The notes under the pieces: generated by a model | What the model was told of the DNA's origin: nothing | Databases searched by the model: none | The model's input: only the letters and a program-made list of their open reading frames with translations | In this document: positions 55,354 through 63,508 of the stretch, piece after piece | How positions within the stretch are numbered: position 1 is the stretch's first letter | Layout of the letters: each line of letters opens with the position of its first letter | Assembly (NCBI RefSeq): GCF_006120725.1 | Contig: NZ_SWMU01000003.1 | Location: 434,001-498,000 of the forward strand | Origin: Mesohalobacter halotolerans | GTDB lineage: Bacteria > Bacteroidota > Bacteroidia > Flavobacteriales > Flavobacteriaceae | Length of the DNA: 64,000 nt | Direction: 5' to 3' | Translations under genes and position numbers: made by a program

Positions 55354-56403
55354 ATGCAAGATAATCCCAAAAATAGTAAAACAAAACTCACAGAATTAGG
55401 CGAATTCAAATTAATTGACCATCTAACCACAAATTTTAACATAACGCAAGCCTCAACAAAACTTAGCATAGGAGATGATGCTGCTGTGGTTAGACATCAA
55501 GACAATACATTAATTAGTACCGATTTGTTGGTAGAAGGTGTCCATTTTGATCTGGCTTATATGCCTTTAAAACATTTAGGATACAAAGCAGTAATTGTCA
55601 ATTTATCAGATATCTATGCCATGAATGCTGAAGCTACCCAGATTACGGTTTCTATAGCTTGCTCAAATCGTTTTACTGTCGAAGCACTAGAAGAAATTTA
55701 TGCCGGAATTCAAAAAGCCTGCGAGATCTACAATGTAGATTTGGTTGGAGGTGATACGACCTCATCGGTCAAAGGTCTGCAAATATCAGTTACAGCTATA
55801 GGGGTTGCAGAAGAAGAAAATATAGTAAAGAGAAGCGGTGCAAAGCCAAATGAATTACTGGTGGTTTCCGGAGATCTTGGTGCTGCATATATGGGATTAC
55901 AGGTTTTAAAAAGAGAAAATGAAGTTTTTAAGGTTAATCCAAATAATCAACCGGACCTATCACCATACGCTTACATCATTGAACGTCAATTAAAACCCGA
56001 GGCAAGGAAAGATATTCCTGAACTCCTTGAAAAGCTGGAAGTAAAACCAACCAGCATGATAGATATTAGCGACGGCTTATCTTCTGAAATCTTGCATTTG
56101 TGCAATTCGTCTAAGGTCGGTGTAAAATTGTTTGAAGAAAAAATTCCATTGGATCCCATGGTCATTTCAAGCTGCGAAGAGTTTGAACTTGACAGTACAA
56201 CAATAGCCCTGAGTGGCGGTGAAGACTACGAGTTACTTTTTACCATTAAACAAGATGACTTTCCCAAAATAAAAGCCAATCCAAATCTTTCTGTCATTGG
56301 CCATATGACCTCTGAAGATGTAGGTAAACACATTATCACAAGAGCCGAGCAACAAATACCTCTGGTCGCAAGAGGCTGGTCTTCAATACCTGAGCAGGAG
56401 TAG
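55354..56403 (+). CDS. thiL: Thiamine-monophosphate kinase
   Basis: A 349-aa enzyme that makes thiamine diphosphate from the monophosphate. Family marks: LTELGEFKLIDHL, LSIGDDAAVV, STDLLVEGVHFD, LVGGDTTSS, SGDLGAAYMGL, DISDGLSSEILHL and ALSGGEDYELLFT. The frame is open from 55258, but that part lies within the divergent gene; the ATG at 55354 lies just after a good -7 box and gives normal length. No other thiamine genes are nearby. Confidence 0.94.
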   Translation: MQDNPKNSKTKLTELGEFKLIDHLTTNFNITQASTKLSIGDDAAVVRHQDNTLISTDLLVEGVHFDLAYMPLKHLGYKAVIVNLSDIYAMNAEATQITVSIACSNRFTVEALEEIYAGIQKACEIYNVDLVGGDTTSSVKGLQISVTAIGVAEEENIVKRSGAKPNELLVVSGDLGAAYMGLQVLKRENEVFKVNPNNQPDLSPYAYIIERQLKPEARKDIPELLEKLEVKPTSMIDISDGLSSEILHLCNSSKVGVKLFEEKIPLDPMVISSCEEFELDSTTIALSGGEDYELLFTIKQDDFPKIKANPNLSVIGHMTSEDVGKHIITRAEQQIPLVARGWSSIPEQE

Positions 56404-56471
56404 ACCCTTACAGACCATATTACCATAAGGTTAAATCATTTATTTTATTTATAATATACATTTAGAATTTA

Positions 56472-56479
56472 TACTTTTG
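56472..56479 (+). promoter_or_regulatory. -7 box (TACTTTTG) of the lamin-tail T9SS gene
   Basis: Exact TAnnTTTG match, 24 nt before the ATG at 56504. No -33 element found. Confidence 0.45.
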
Positions 56480-56503
56480 TGAAAACTTTAAATAAAATTA
56501 AGT

Positions 56504-58918
56504 ATGAAGAAAATTTACATTTTGGCTTGCTTGCTGATTGGTTTTGGATCAGTAGCGCAAGACCTAATCATTACAGGAGTATTTGATGGGCCTTTAAGCG
56601 GTGGAACACCAAAAGCCATTGAGGTTTACGCTATCAATGATATTCAGGATCTCAGCTTGTATGGTATTGGAAGTGCCAACAACGGAGGTGGCACAGATGG
56701 AGAAGAGCTGACTTTCGCAGGCTCTGCGACAGCTGGTCAATTTATTTACATCACAACCGACGATACACAATTCAATACTTATTTTGGTATTTCAGCAGAC
56801 TATGTTGACGGTTTTGCAGGAATAAATGGTGACGATGCTATAGAGCTTTTCTTCAACGGAGGTGTTGTAGATACATTTGGAGACATTAATGTAGATGGCA
56901 GTGGTCAATCATGGGAATATGCCGATGGTTGGGCCTACAGACTGGATAGTACCGGTCCTGACGGATCTACTTTTGTTGAAAACAACTGGTCTTTTAGTGG
57001 TCCTGATGCTGTTGATAATTGTACAGACAACGCGTCTTGTACTTCGGTTTTCCCATTAAGTACTTTTTCATTTTCTGGCTCACCCTGTGGTGTTACCTTT
57101 GATAATGCATCTTACAGTTGTGCAACAAACACAATTGGCGATAATAATGATGCTGTAACTATTAGCATTCCCTATTTTGGATCAAATGGTACAATAGTCA
57201 ATATTTCTACTTCTTCGGGTGGAACTCTTGGAGGAGATGATCCTGCGCTTACAGAAGACGGTACAATAACTATATCAGGCCTGTCTGAAGGTGACAATTG
57301 GGATATAACATTAAATGGTGGTGACTGTGACGGGACAACTTTCTCAGGTTCAGTTCCAGCTGCCGAGTGCGATCCTACACCAAATACATGTTTTGATTTA
57401 AGTACAGATTCAGAATTATTTGAATTGGTAGCAGTAACTCCAAACTCAGGTTTTTCCAACAACGGAATCTGGGAAGAAAATAACGGTACTTACAGTGCCA
57501 ACGGATTTTGTGGTGGTGGCTGCCAGGAACTTGTTGAGACCTGGTTGATCTTTGGTCCATTAGATATGAATAGTGTATCAGACCTGGAATTAAGCTTTGA
57601 TGCTTCAGAAAATTTTGGAACGACAGATCTCGTTGTTGCATATACTGATAATTATTCTGGCTGCCCATCTTCTACAACATGGACAACAGCCCAAACCATC
57701 ACTGATGCGGGTGCTGTAGGAGTAGACCTTTCAATGGCAAACGGTTCAGATGTGTTTATTGGTATTCAGTATTTTGATGATGGCGCAGATGGATATTCTG
57801 ACTGGGAACTATCAAATGTAAGTCTAGATGCATTTGGAGCTTGCCCAACATTAGGACCAAGACCAACATCAAATTGTGCTGTTTGTGATTTGACCTTAGG
57901 AGAAGAATCTTTCAATTGCTCAACTAACACAGCCGGTGACAATAATGACACAGTTACTGTAGAAATTCCATATACGGGAGTTGAAAGCTCTATAACATCT
58001 TTAACATCTACCAATGCTACAGTCGCAGGTGATAATCCTGCCAGTGTTGCTGATGGCGTTATATTCCTGACTGGCTTAACTGAAGGTGATGCATGGGACT
58101 TAACGATAAATGGTGGTGACTGTGATGGGACTACAATATCCGGCACAATACCTTCTGCGGCTTGTGACCCTACCACAAATGATCTTGTAATCAACGAAAT
58201 TCATGCAGATCCTGCACCAGATATTACAGGTGACGCTAACGGAGACGGTACCAGAGATGGTTCTGAAGATGAATTTGTAGAATTTTACAACGTTGGTTCT
58301 TCTGACATCGACCTTTCTGGTTTTACCATCGAAGACGGGTTTGGCTTAAGACATACTTTTCCTGCTGGTACAATAATAGCTTCAAACACTTTCATGACTG
58401 TATTTGGAGGTGGGACACCAACAGGTGTACCAGGCATGGTACAAGTAGCCTCTGAAGGTGGCCTTGGACTTAATAACGGCGGTGATGATGTTATCGTTAA
58501 AAATGCAGCAGGAAATATTGTAGTCTCTGTGACATATGCAGGAGCATCAAATCAATCTGTTGGTCGTAGTCCCGATTTCACTGGTGATTTCACAGATCAC
58601 TCTGCAATTGCAGGTAACAATGGTGCTTTGTTTTCTCCAAATCAGGAAAATGACGATCCAACTTTATCTACAGAAAACTTCAATATAGATGACATCGAAA
58701 TATTCCCAAATCCGGTAAATAATGGAATGGTAACTATTTCAGTAAAAAACAATACGGATTTTAATATTGAGATGTACAATATATTAGGTAAGAAAGTATT
58801 GAGTCAAAACGCCAGTTCTTCTGTACAGATAAGCGTTTCAGGACTTCAGAAAGGCATATACCTGGTAAAAATTACTGAAAACAATAGCAGCTTAACAAAA
58901 AAGCTCATTGTTCAATAA
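56504..58918 (+). CDS. T9SS-exported lamin-tail domain surface protein
   Basis: An 804-aa exported protein with signal peptide (1-18, GSVAQ). A lamin-tail-like domain fills about 19-190 (VFDGPLSGGTPKAIEVYA, GDDAIELFFNGGVVDTFGD). Then a module of about 90 residues occurs twice (about 200-295 and 465-560), each copy with C(A/S)TNT-x-GDNND at its start and GGDCDGTT near its end, framing a jelly-roll-like region. A canonical lamin-tail domain follows (about 558-715, LVINEIHADPAPD, DEFVEFYNVGSSDIDLSGF) and the T9SS sorting domain closes it (about 720-804, IEIFPNPVNNGMVTI). No nuclease partner domain is visible. Surface location is clear; function unknown. A terminator follows after 25 nt. Confidence 0.9.
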   Translation: MKKIYILACLLIGFGSVAQDLIITGVFDGPLSGGTPKAIEVYAINDIQDLSLYGIGSANNGGGTDGEELTFAGSATAGQFIYITTDDTQFNTYFGISADYVDGFAGINGDDAIELFFNGGVVDTFGDINVDGSGQSWEYADGWAYRLDSTGPDGSTFVENNWSFSGPDAVDNCTDNASCTSVFPLSTFSFSGSPCGVTFDNASYSCATNTIGDNNDAVTISIPYFGSNGTIVNISTSSGGTLGGDDPALTEDGTITISGLSEGDNWDITLNGGDCDGTTFSGSVPAAECDPTPNTCFDLSTDSELFELVAVTPNSGFSNNGIWEENNGTYSANGFCGGGCQELVETWLIFGPLDMNSVSDLELSFDASENFGTTDLVVAYTDNYSGCPSSTTWTTAQTITDAGAVGVDLSMANGSDVFIGIQYFDDGADGYSDWELSNVSLDAFGACPTLGPRPTSNCAVCDLTLGEESFNCSTNTAGDNNDTVTVEIPYTGVESSITSLTSTNATVAGDNPASVADGVIFLTGLTEGDAWDLTINGGDCDGTTISGTIPSAACDPTTNDLVINEIHADPAPDITGDANGDGTRDGSEDEFVEFYNVGSSDIDLSGFTIEDGFGLRHTFPAGTIIASNTFMTVFGGGTPTGVPGMVQVASEGGLGLNNGGDDVIVKNAAGNIVVSVTYAGASNQSVGRSPDFTGDFTDHSAIAGNNGALFSPNQENDDPTLSTENFNIDDIEIFPNPVNNGMVTISVKNNTDFNIEMYNILGKKVLSQNASSSVQISVSGLQKGIYLVKITENNSSLTKKLIVQ

Positions 58919-58934
58919 TTAGCAAATAGATTAA

Positions 58935-58942
58935 TATCTTTG
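58935..58942 (+). promoter_or_regulatory. -7 box (TATCTTTG) just before the terminator, for the LuxE-like gene
   Basis: Exact TAnnTTTG match directly before the hairpin at 58944-58972, with a TTG 24 nt further upstream. The next start codon is at 58977, so transcription from here would begin inside the hairpin and leave only a short leader. Confidence 0.4.
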
Positions 58943-58943
58943 T

Positions 58944-58972
58944 AAAAGCTCCTCTATTGAGGGGCTTTTTTC
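58944..58972 (+). terminator. Intrinsic terminator of the lamin-tail T9SS gene
   Basis: An 11-bp stem AAAAGCTCCTC / GAGGGGCTTTT (one G-T wobble), 4-nt loop, followed by more T residues; 25 nt after the stop codon. Confidence 0.88.
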
Positions 58973-58976
58973 TGTT

Positions 58977-59966
58977 ATGAAATCACTGAATAGCAAAATA
59001 CTCAAATCATTGGATGATAAGACTTTCAACGAATTAAGTCTAGAAGTATTTAGCTATCAATATGAGAATTGTTCTGTCTACAGACAGTTTTGTGAACTTC
59101 TTAAAAAATCACCACAAAATGTCAATGAACCAGAAGCTATCCCTTTTCTTCCTATAGAATTTTTCAAAAGCCATAAAATTTTATCAAGCCAGAAGCCTGT
59201 CCAAAAATCCTTCACAAGTAGCGGAACAACCGGCAGCCAGACGAGCAAACATCACATAACCGACCTTAGACTATATGAAGATAATTCTACAAGGATATTC
59301 GAGAAATTTTATGGCCCGGTAGAAGATTATTGTATTTTGGCTCTGCTTCCCTCCTATCTTGAACGCGATGGATCCTCTTTGGTTTACATGGTAGATCATT
59401 TCATCAAAAAAAGTAATAATTCTGAAAGTGGTTTTTATTTGAATAACCATGAAAAACTTTATCGGAAATTGATTTCACTTGAAAATAAATCTCAAAAGAC
59501 ACTCTTGATTGGTGTTTCATTTGGACTGCTTGACTTTATTGAAAAATACAAGCTTAATCTCAATCACACCATTGTAATGGAAACCGGAGGCATGAAAGGA
59601 AGACGAAAAGAAATGATAAGGGAAGATTTACACGACAGACTCAAAAAAGGTTTTGGTGTTCGGTCAATTCACAGCGAATACGGCATGACCGAATTACTTT
59701 CGCAGGCTTATTCGAAAGGTGCAGGAATCTTTGATTTACCTGATACCATGAAAATTTTAATAAGGGATCCCGAGGATCCTTTGATGCTATTTTCAAAATA
59801 TAATAAAACAGGTGGCATTAATGTAATAGATCTTTGTAATATGAATTCTTGTTCCTTCATTGCGACACAAGATCTTGGGCAGAAAACAAATGATAATACA
59901 CTAAAAATTTTAGGCAGATTTGATCACAGTGATATCAGAGGTTGCAATTTATTAACCTTGAATTAA
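58977..59966 (+). CDS. LuxE-like acyl-protein synthetase family protein
   Basis: A 329-aa protein of the LuxE/PaaK-like branch of the adenylate-forming enzymes. The phosphate-binding loop SSGTTGSQTSKH (about 81-92) is clear, as are LPIEFFKSHKI (about 59-69), GVSFGLLDFIE, the METGGMKGRRKEM segment and HSEYGMTELLSQAY (the adenylate motif YGMTE). LuxE activates fatty acids for the luminescence reductase; stand-alone homologues in Bacteroidota must act on another acid, probably joining it to a carrier or coenzyme A. No luxCD or lux genes are nearby. Start ATG at 58977, four nucleotides after the upstream terminator's T-run. Confidence 0.86.
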   Translation: MKSLNSKILKSLDDKTFNELSLEVFSYQYENCSVYRQFCELLKKSPQNVNEPEAIPFLPIEFFKSHKILSSQKPVQKSFTSSGTTGSQTSKHHITDLRLYEDNSTRIFEKFYGPVEDYCILALLPSYLERDGSSLVYMVDHFIKKSNNSESGFYLNNHEKLYRKLISLENKSQKTLLIGVSFGLLDFIEKYKLNLNHTIVMETGGMKGRRKEMIREDLHDRLKKGFGVRSIHSEYGMTELLSQAYSKGAGIFDLPDTMKILIRDPEDPLMLFSKYNKTGGINVIDLCNMNSCSFIATQDLGQKTNDNTLKILGRFDHSDIRGCNLLTLN

Positions 59967-60015
59967 TTTAAAAGTTAAATATGGTTAAGTCCGATAATTG
60001 TAAAACATTAAAAAT

Positions 60016-60023
60016 TATATTTG
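60016..60023 (+). promoter_or_regulatory. -7 box (TATATTTG) of the first 36-nt element
   Basis: Exact TAnnTTTG match ending 8 nt before the repeat unit at 60032. A TTG lies 15 nt upstream (59998-60000), a little close. Predicted transcription start about 60030. Confidence 0.45.
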
Positions 60024-60030
60024 CAGTCTA

Positions 60031-60100
60031 GGATGAAGTTTTTCATAATAGATTGGTTAGTTAATGCAAAGCCCCGATATTATTCGGGGCTTTGTTATTT
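60031..60100 (+). ncRNA. Candidate small RNA or micro-ORF, copy 1 (36-nt element plus terminator)
   Basis: The 36-nt unit 60032-60067 is identical to 60220-60255. It begins with a small hairpin (ATGAA / TTCAT around GTTT) and is followed at once by a strong terminator stem AAAGCCCCGA / TCGGGGCTTT (60068-60093) and GTTATTT. With the -7 box upstream this defines a transcript of about 70 nt. An ATG at 60033 opens a frame beginning MKFFIIDWLVNAKPRYY, but its stop (60147-60149) lies beyond the terminator. RNA and peptide are both possible; the RNA reading is favoured for this copy. Confidence 0.45.
60032..60067 (+). repeat. 36-nt direct repeat, copy 1
   Basis: Identical over 36 bases to 60220-60255, 188 nt apart. 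Similarity continues in part upstream (shared TCTAG) and into the terminator stem (shared CCCCGA / TCGGGG). Confidence 0.95.
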
Positions 60101-60219
60101 AAAATCAATTTATTTATCAATTTATTTAAGCTCGCAATTAAAGTACTAACCAGCTTGGGATGTTAAAGTTTGTTAATGAATGTAATAATTCAGGTTTCTG
60201 CTCGTATTTATAATCTAGA

Positions 60220-60255
60220 GATGAAGTTTTTCATAATAGATTGGTTAGTTAATGC
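60220..60255 (+). repeat. 36-nt direct repeat, copy 2
   Basis: Second identical copy. At the place of the copy-1 promoter box it reads GTATTTAT, which is not a good -7 element. Confidence 0.95.
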
Positions 60256-60294
60256 GAGACCCCGATTCTTTTGAGTCGGGGTTTTGTTATTTTA
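60220..60294 (+). ncRNA. Candidate small RNA or micro-ORF, copy 2 (36-nt element plus terminator)
   Basis: The repeat is followed by a 10-bp terminator stem ACCCCGATTC / GAGTCGGGGT with TTTT loop (60259-60282) and TTTGTTATTTT. The ATG at 60221 opens a 17-codon frame MKFFIIDWLVNARPRFF with TGA at 60272-60274, inside the hairpin. Compared with copy 1 the differing codons give Lys/Arg, Tyr/Phe and Tyr/Phe, conservative exchanges that hint at coding. The promoter box is degenerate, so expression is uncertain. Confidence 0.4.
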
Positions 60295-60308
60295 GTCACT
60301 CGTTACAG

Positions 60309-61586
60309 CTATTCAAACTTAATCACGTAAGTATACTTTTTACCTTTATTAATTAAGACGTATTGGTCATTAATAAGGTCTTTTTCAGAAATCATGTAAT
60401 CCTTCTGAACTTTTTCTTTATTGACGGCAATAGCATTTTGCTTTAAATTTCTTATAGCTTCGCCGTTAGATTTCAAAAACTCTGATTCTGCTACAATGGC
60501 ATCGACAATATTGAGACCACTGCTCAGCTTAGCTTTAGATATTGTTGATTTTGGAACTCCATCAAAAACTTCATTAAAAGTTTTTTCATCCAGGTTTTTA
60601 ATATCTTCAAAAGTGCTCTTACCAAAAAGTATATTGGTTGCTTTTTGAGCAGTTTCCAAATCTTTTTTAGAGTGGACACGTTTGGTAATTTCTTCTGCCA
60701 GGGTTCGTTGTAATAGCCTTAAGTGAGGCGCTTCTTTGTGTTTTTCTATTAGATCTGAGATTTCATCTTTCCCACGAAGACTAAATATCTTGATGTACTT
60801 TTCAACATCTTCATCGGTCGCATTGATCCAGTATTGATAAAACTTAAATGCTGATGTTTTTTCAGCATCCAACCAGACATTACCTCCTTCAGATTTCCCA
60901 AATTTAGACCCGTCGGCTTTTGTAATCAAAGGTGTTGTAAGCGCAAAAGCTTCTCCTTGTCCTTTACGTCTAATCAATTCAGTACCGGTAACAATATTTC
61001 CCCACTGGTCTGAACCACCGAGTTGTAATTTTACGTTTTTGTGTTTCCAAAGGTGATAAAAATCGTACCCTTGAACCAACTGGTATGAAAACTCTGTAAA
61101 AGACAAACCACTATCCAATCTGGATTTTACAGAATCTTTAGCCATCATATAATTCACCGTAATATGCTTACCAATATCTCTAATAAATTCTAAAAAATTA
61201 AACCCTTTAAACCAGTCGTAATTATTAACCACTTCAGCTGCATTATCTCCTTCAAAATCTAGAAACTTTTCAAGCTGAGATTTTACAGCGGCCAAATTAT
61301 GCTGAAGGGTTTCTTCATCTAAAAGATTTCTCTCTGCAGATTTTCCAGATGGATCACCAACCATACCTGTTGCGCCACCGACAAGCGCTACAGGTTTATG
61401 CCCACATCTTTGAAAATGTACTAAAATCATAATCTGTACAAGATTTCCTATGTGAAGGGAATCTGCTGTAGGATCAAAGCCTATATAAGCTGAAGTTATA
61501 CCTTTATTTAAACAGTCTTGAGTCCCAGGCATCATATCGTGTATCATACCTCGCCATTGCAATTCTTGTATAAAATCTTTTACCAT
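60309..61586 (-). CDS. tyrS: Tyrosyl-tRNA synthetase
   Basis: A 425-aa class I aminoacyl-tRNA synthetase of the bacterial TyrRS type. The HIGH-like motif is HIGN (45-48, PTADSLHIGNL), the KMSKS-like motif is KFGKS (about 229-233, KADGSKFGKSEGG), and the LQLGGSDQWGNI segment recognises tyrosine. The C-terminal S4-like domain (about 355-425, LSSGLNIVDAIV to GKKYTYVIKFE) binds the tRNA. Standard length. Encoded alone on the minus strand, convergent with the 36-nt elements; no T-box or attenuator is seen upstream. Confidence 0.96.
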   Translation of the reverse strand: MVKDFIQELQWRGMIHDMMPGTQDCLNKGITSAYIGFDPTADSLHIGNLVQIMILVHFQRCGHKPVALVGGATGMVGDPSGKSAERNLLDEETLQHNLAAVKSQLEKFLDFEGDNAAEVVNNYDWFKGFNFLEFIRDIGKHITVNYMMAKDSVKSRLDSGLSFTEFSYQLVQGYDFYHLWKHKNVKLQLGGSDQWGNIVTGTELIRRKGQGEAFALTTPLITKADGSKFGKSEGGNVWLDAEKTSAFKFYQYWINATDEDVEKYIKIFSLRGKDEISDLIEKHKEAPHLRLLQRTLAEEITKRVHSKKDLETAQKATNILFGKSTFEDIKNLDEKTFNEVFDGVPKSTISKAKLSSGLNIVDAIVAESEFLKSNGEAIRNLKQNAIAVNKEKVQKDYMISEKDLINDQYVLINKGKKYTYVIKFE

Positions 61587-61674
61587 GTTAAGTCTATTGA
61601 ATAATTCTATTAAAGTTTGGCAAAGATATTATTTTCTAAAACTTATCTTTTGTGCATTTGTTTATATTTACCGC

Positions 61675-62697
61675 ATGATTTTAATTTCTGGGGCTACAGG
61701 TTTTTTAGGAACACATTTACTCAAAACCTTATGTTTAGAACACGAGAAAAACATCAGAGCATTATACCGCTCTGAACATAAAAAAAAATATACTTTAAAT
61801 TTTCTAAAGACTATATTACCTAAAGAGTGTCAAACTAATATTAGCCGAATAGAGTGGACTAAAGCTGACATTTTAAATATTCCTGAGCTTGATAAGGCTT
61901 TTGATGATATTACAAATGTATACCATTGTGCTGCGTGGGTTGGCAATTCACCTCAAGATTACAACACAATGAGAAAAGTAAATATAGAGGGAACCGCCAA
62001 TATGGTCAATCTAGCTCTATACCATCATGTTGTTAAATTTTGTCATGTTAGCTCTATCGCTGCTTTAGGCCAATATCAAGATACACATGTCATAGATGAA
62101 AAGGCACCGAGAGATTCTGAGCATTCAAAAAGTCGTTATAGCATTACCAAATTTGGTGCAGAAATGGAAGTTTGGCGAGCTTCTCAAGAAGGGCTAAATG
62201 TTGTTATTGTAAATCCGGGACTAATTCTGGGGTCAGGTTTTTTTGACTCAGGGAGTGGAATGATTTTTAATAAGGTTTTGAACAACTTTAAATTTTACCC
62301 GCCAAAACAAACAGGTTTTGTTTTTGTGGACGATGTCATCCTTGCGATGATAAAACTCATGCAATCTGACATTATAAACCAACGTTATATATTAGTTGGA
62401 GAAAATACAAGTTTTAAAAAAGTGATGATTACAATAGCAAATACTTTTCAGCGTAAACCACCTCAATATAAAATAAATAAGCTTGCTTTGTACATACTCT
62501 GGGTTTTCCAAAACATTTTAAGCTTATTTAAGTCTCAAAAAAACCAAATCACTTTAAATACCATAAGACAAATCAATTCAAAACGAATTTTTAGTAATAA
62601 AAAATCTGTTCAAGATTTAGGTTTACAATATACTTCCTTAGACAAATCTATAAATCTTATATTTGAAGATTACAAAAAACTAAAAAAGACAATTTAA
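61675..62697 (+). CDS. NAD-dependent epimerase/dehydratase family protein
   Basis: A 340-aa extended short-chain dehydrogenase. The N-terminal Rossmann loop ISGATGFLGTHLL (4-16) binds NAD(P); the catalytic Tyr-x3-Lys is in SRYSITKFGAE; VNIEGTANMVNLAL and VIVNPGLILG are typical of the family. The substrate cannot be told; related flavobacterial proteins are annotated as nucleoside-diphosphate-sugar epimerases or dihydroflavonol-like reductases. The frame is open from 61585, overlapping tyrS; the ATG at 61675 starts directly before the Rossmann strand. It precedes the methyltransferase gene by 2 nt. Confidence 0.88.
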   Translation: MILISGATGFLGTHLLKTLCLEHEKNIRALYRSEHKKKYTLNFLKTILPKECQTNISRIEWTKADILNIPELDKAFDDITNVYHCAAWVGNSPQDYNTMRKVNIEGTANMVNLALYHHVVKFCHVSSIAALGQYQDTHVIDEKAPRDSEHSKSRYSITKFGAEMEVWRASQEGLNVVIVNPGLILGSGFFDSGSGMIFNKVLNNFKFYPPKQTGFVFVDDVILAMIKLMQSDIINQRYILVGENTSFKKVMITIANTFQRKPPQYKINKLALYILWVFQNILSLFKSQKNQITLNTIRQINSKRIFSNKKSVQDLGLQYTSLDKSINLIFEDYKKLKKTI

Positions 62698-62699
62698 AT

Positions 62700-63416
62700 A
62701 TGAGTCAAAAGGGGCAACTTTATTTAATACCTACCCGTTTAGGAGACCAACCACCACTAGAAGTTTTACCGCTTTCTATCAGAAAGAAAATCACAGATAT
62801 TAACCATTACATCGTCGAAAATGAAAAGGTTGCACGTAGGTTTATCAAGAAAATTGTCCCGTCAAAAAGCCAAGATAAATTGAATATCAACCTCCTAAAC
62901 AAATTTACCCAAGACATCGAAATCCCTGAGTTTTTAAAACCTTGTGAAGATGGACTTGATATTGGTTTGATGACCGATGCCGGATGTCCAGGCGTAGCAG
63001 ATCCAGGATCAAAAGTCGTAAACCTTGCACATCTTCAAAGCATAAAGGTCGTGCCCTTAGTTGGACCGTCTTCAATTATTTTAGCATTAATGGCAAGTGG
63101 ATTAAATGGTCAAAATTTTGCCTTTAATGGGTATTTACCTATTGATAAAAGTGAGTGTAAAAAACGAATTAAACAGTTGGAAAAACATGCTGAGACCAAC
63201 AATCAATCACAAATTTTTATAGAAACCCCTTACCGTAACGGTCAACTTTTTGAAACTTTTTTAAAAACACTTAAACCTCATACACAACTCTGTGTAGCTG
63301 TCGATTTAACCTTGAATACAGAATTTATTTTGACAAAAAGCGTCAGTGCATGGCAAAATGAAAACCCCGATTGGCATAAACGCCCCGCTATTTTTATTTT
63401 TCAGCCTGAGTTTTAA
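62700..63416 (+). CDS. RsmI-like SAM-dependent methyltransferase (short form)
   Basis: A 238-aa tetrapyrrole-methylase-fold protein related to RsmI, which methylates C1402 of 16S rRNA. Marks: MTDAGCPGVADPGSKVV (about 91-107), VVPLVGPSSIILALMASG, FNGYLP and FIETPYRN. RsmI proper is about 280 aa with YIVETPFNI-like start and GDPLL loop; this short Bacteroidota form begins YLIPTRLGDQPPLEVLP instead, so a different target is possible. It follows the epimerase gene by 2 nt. Confidence 0.85.
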   Translation: MSQKGQLYLIPTRLGDQPPLEVLPLSIRKKITDINHYIVENEKVARRFIKKIVPSKSQDKLNINLLNKFTQDIEIPEFLKPCEDGLDIGLMTDAGCPGVADPGSKVVNLAHLQSIKVVPLVGPSSIILALMASGLNGQNFAFNGYLPIDKSECKKRIKQLEKHAETNNQSQIFIETPYRNGQLFETFLKTLKPHTQLCVAVDLTLNTEFILTKSVSAWQNENPDWHKRPAIFIFQPEF

Positions 63417-63460
63417 GATTTTATTATACTTAAATTGAATTACCAGACCGGGCAGACTAT

Positions 63461-63468
63461 TATATTTG
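63461..63468 (+). promoter_or_regulatory. -7 box (TATATTTG) of the TonB-dependent receptor gene
   Basis: Exact TAnnTTTG match with a TTG 23 nt upstream (63435-63437), an acceptable though long spacing. Leader of about 35 nt before the ATG at 63509. Confidence 0.5.
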
Positions 63469-63508
63469 TTTGCTTATAAATTTATGATTTTTTCAATTTA
63501 TATCAAGC

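Noticed and set aside
57766-58194. 142-aa minus-strand ORF
   Set aside because: Antisense to the lamin-tail T9SS gene in a repeated, codon-regular region; no features of its own.
58977-59966. Phenylacetate-CoA ligase (PaaK)
   Set aside because: Length and motif layout fit the shorter LuxE type, and no phenylacetate genes are nearby, although the fold is shared.
60256-60294. Terminator hairpin as terminator of tyrS
   Set aside because: On the minus strand the stem is followed by TCTCGC, with no T-run; it works only in the plus direction.
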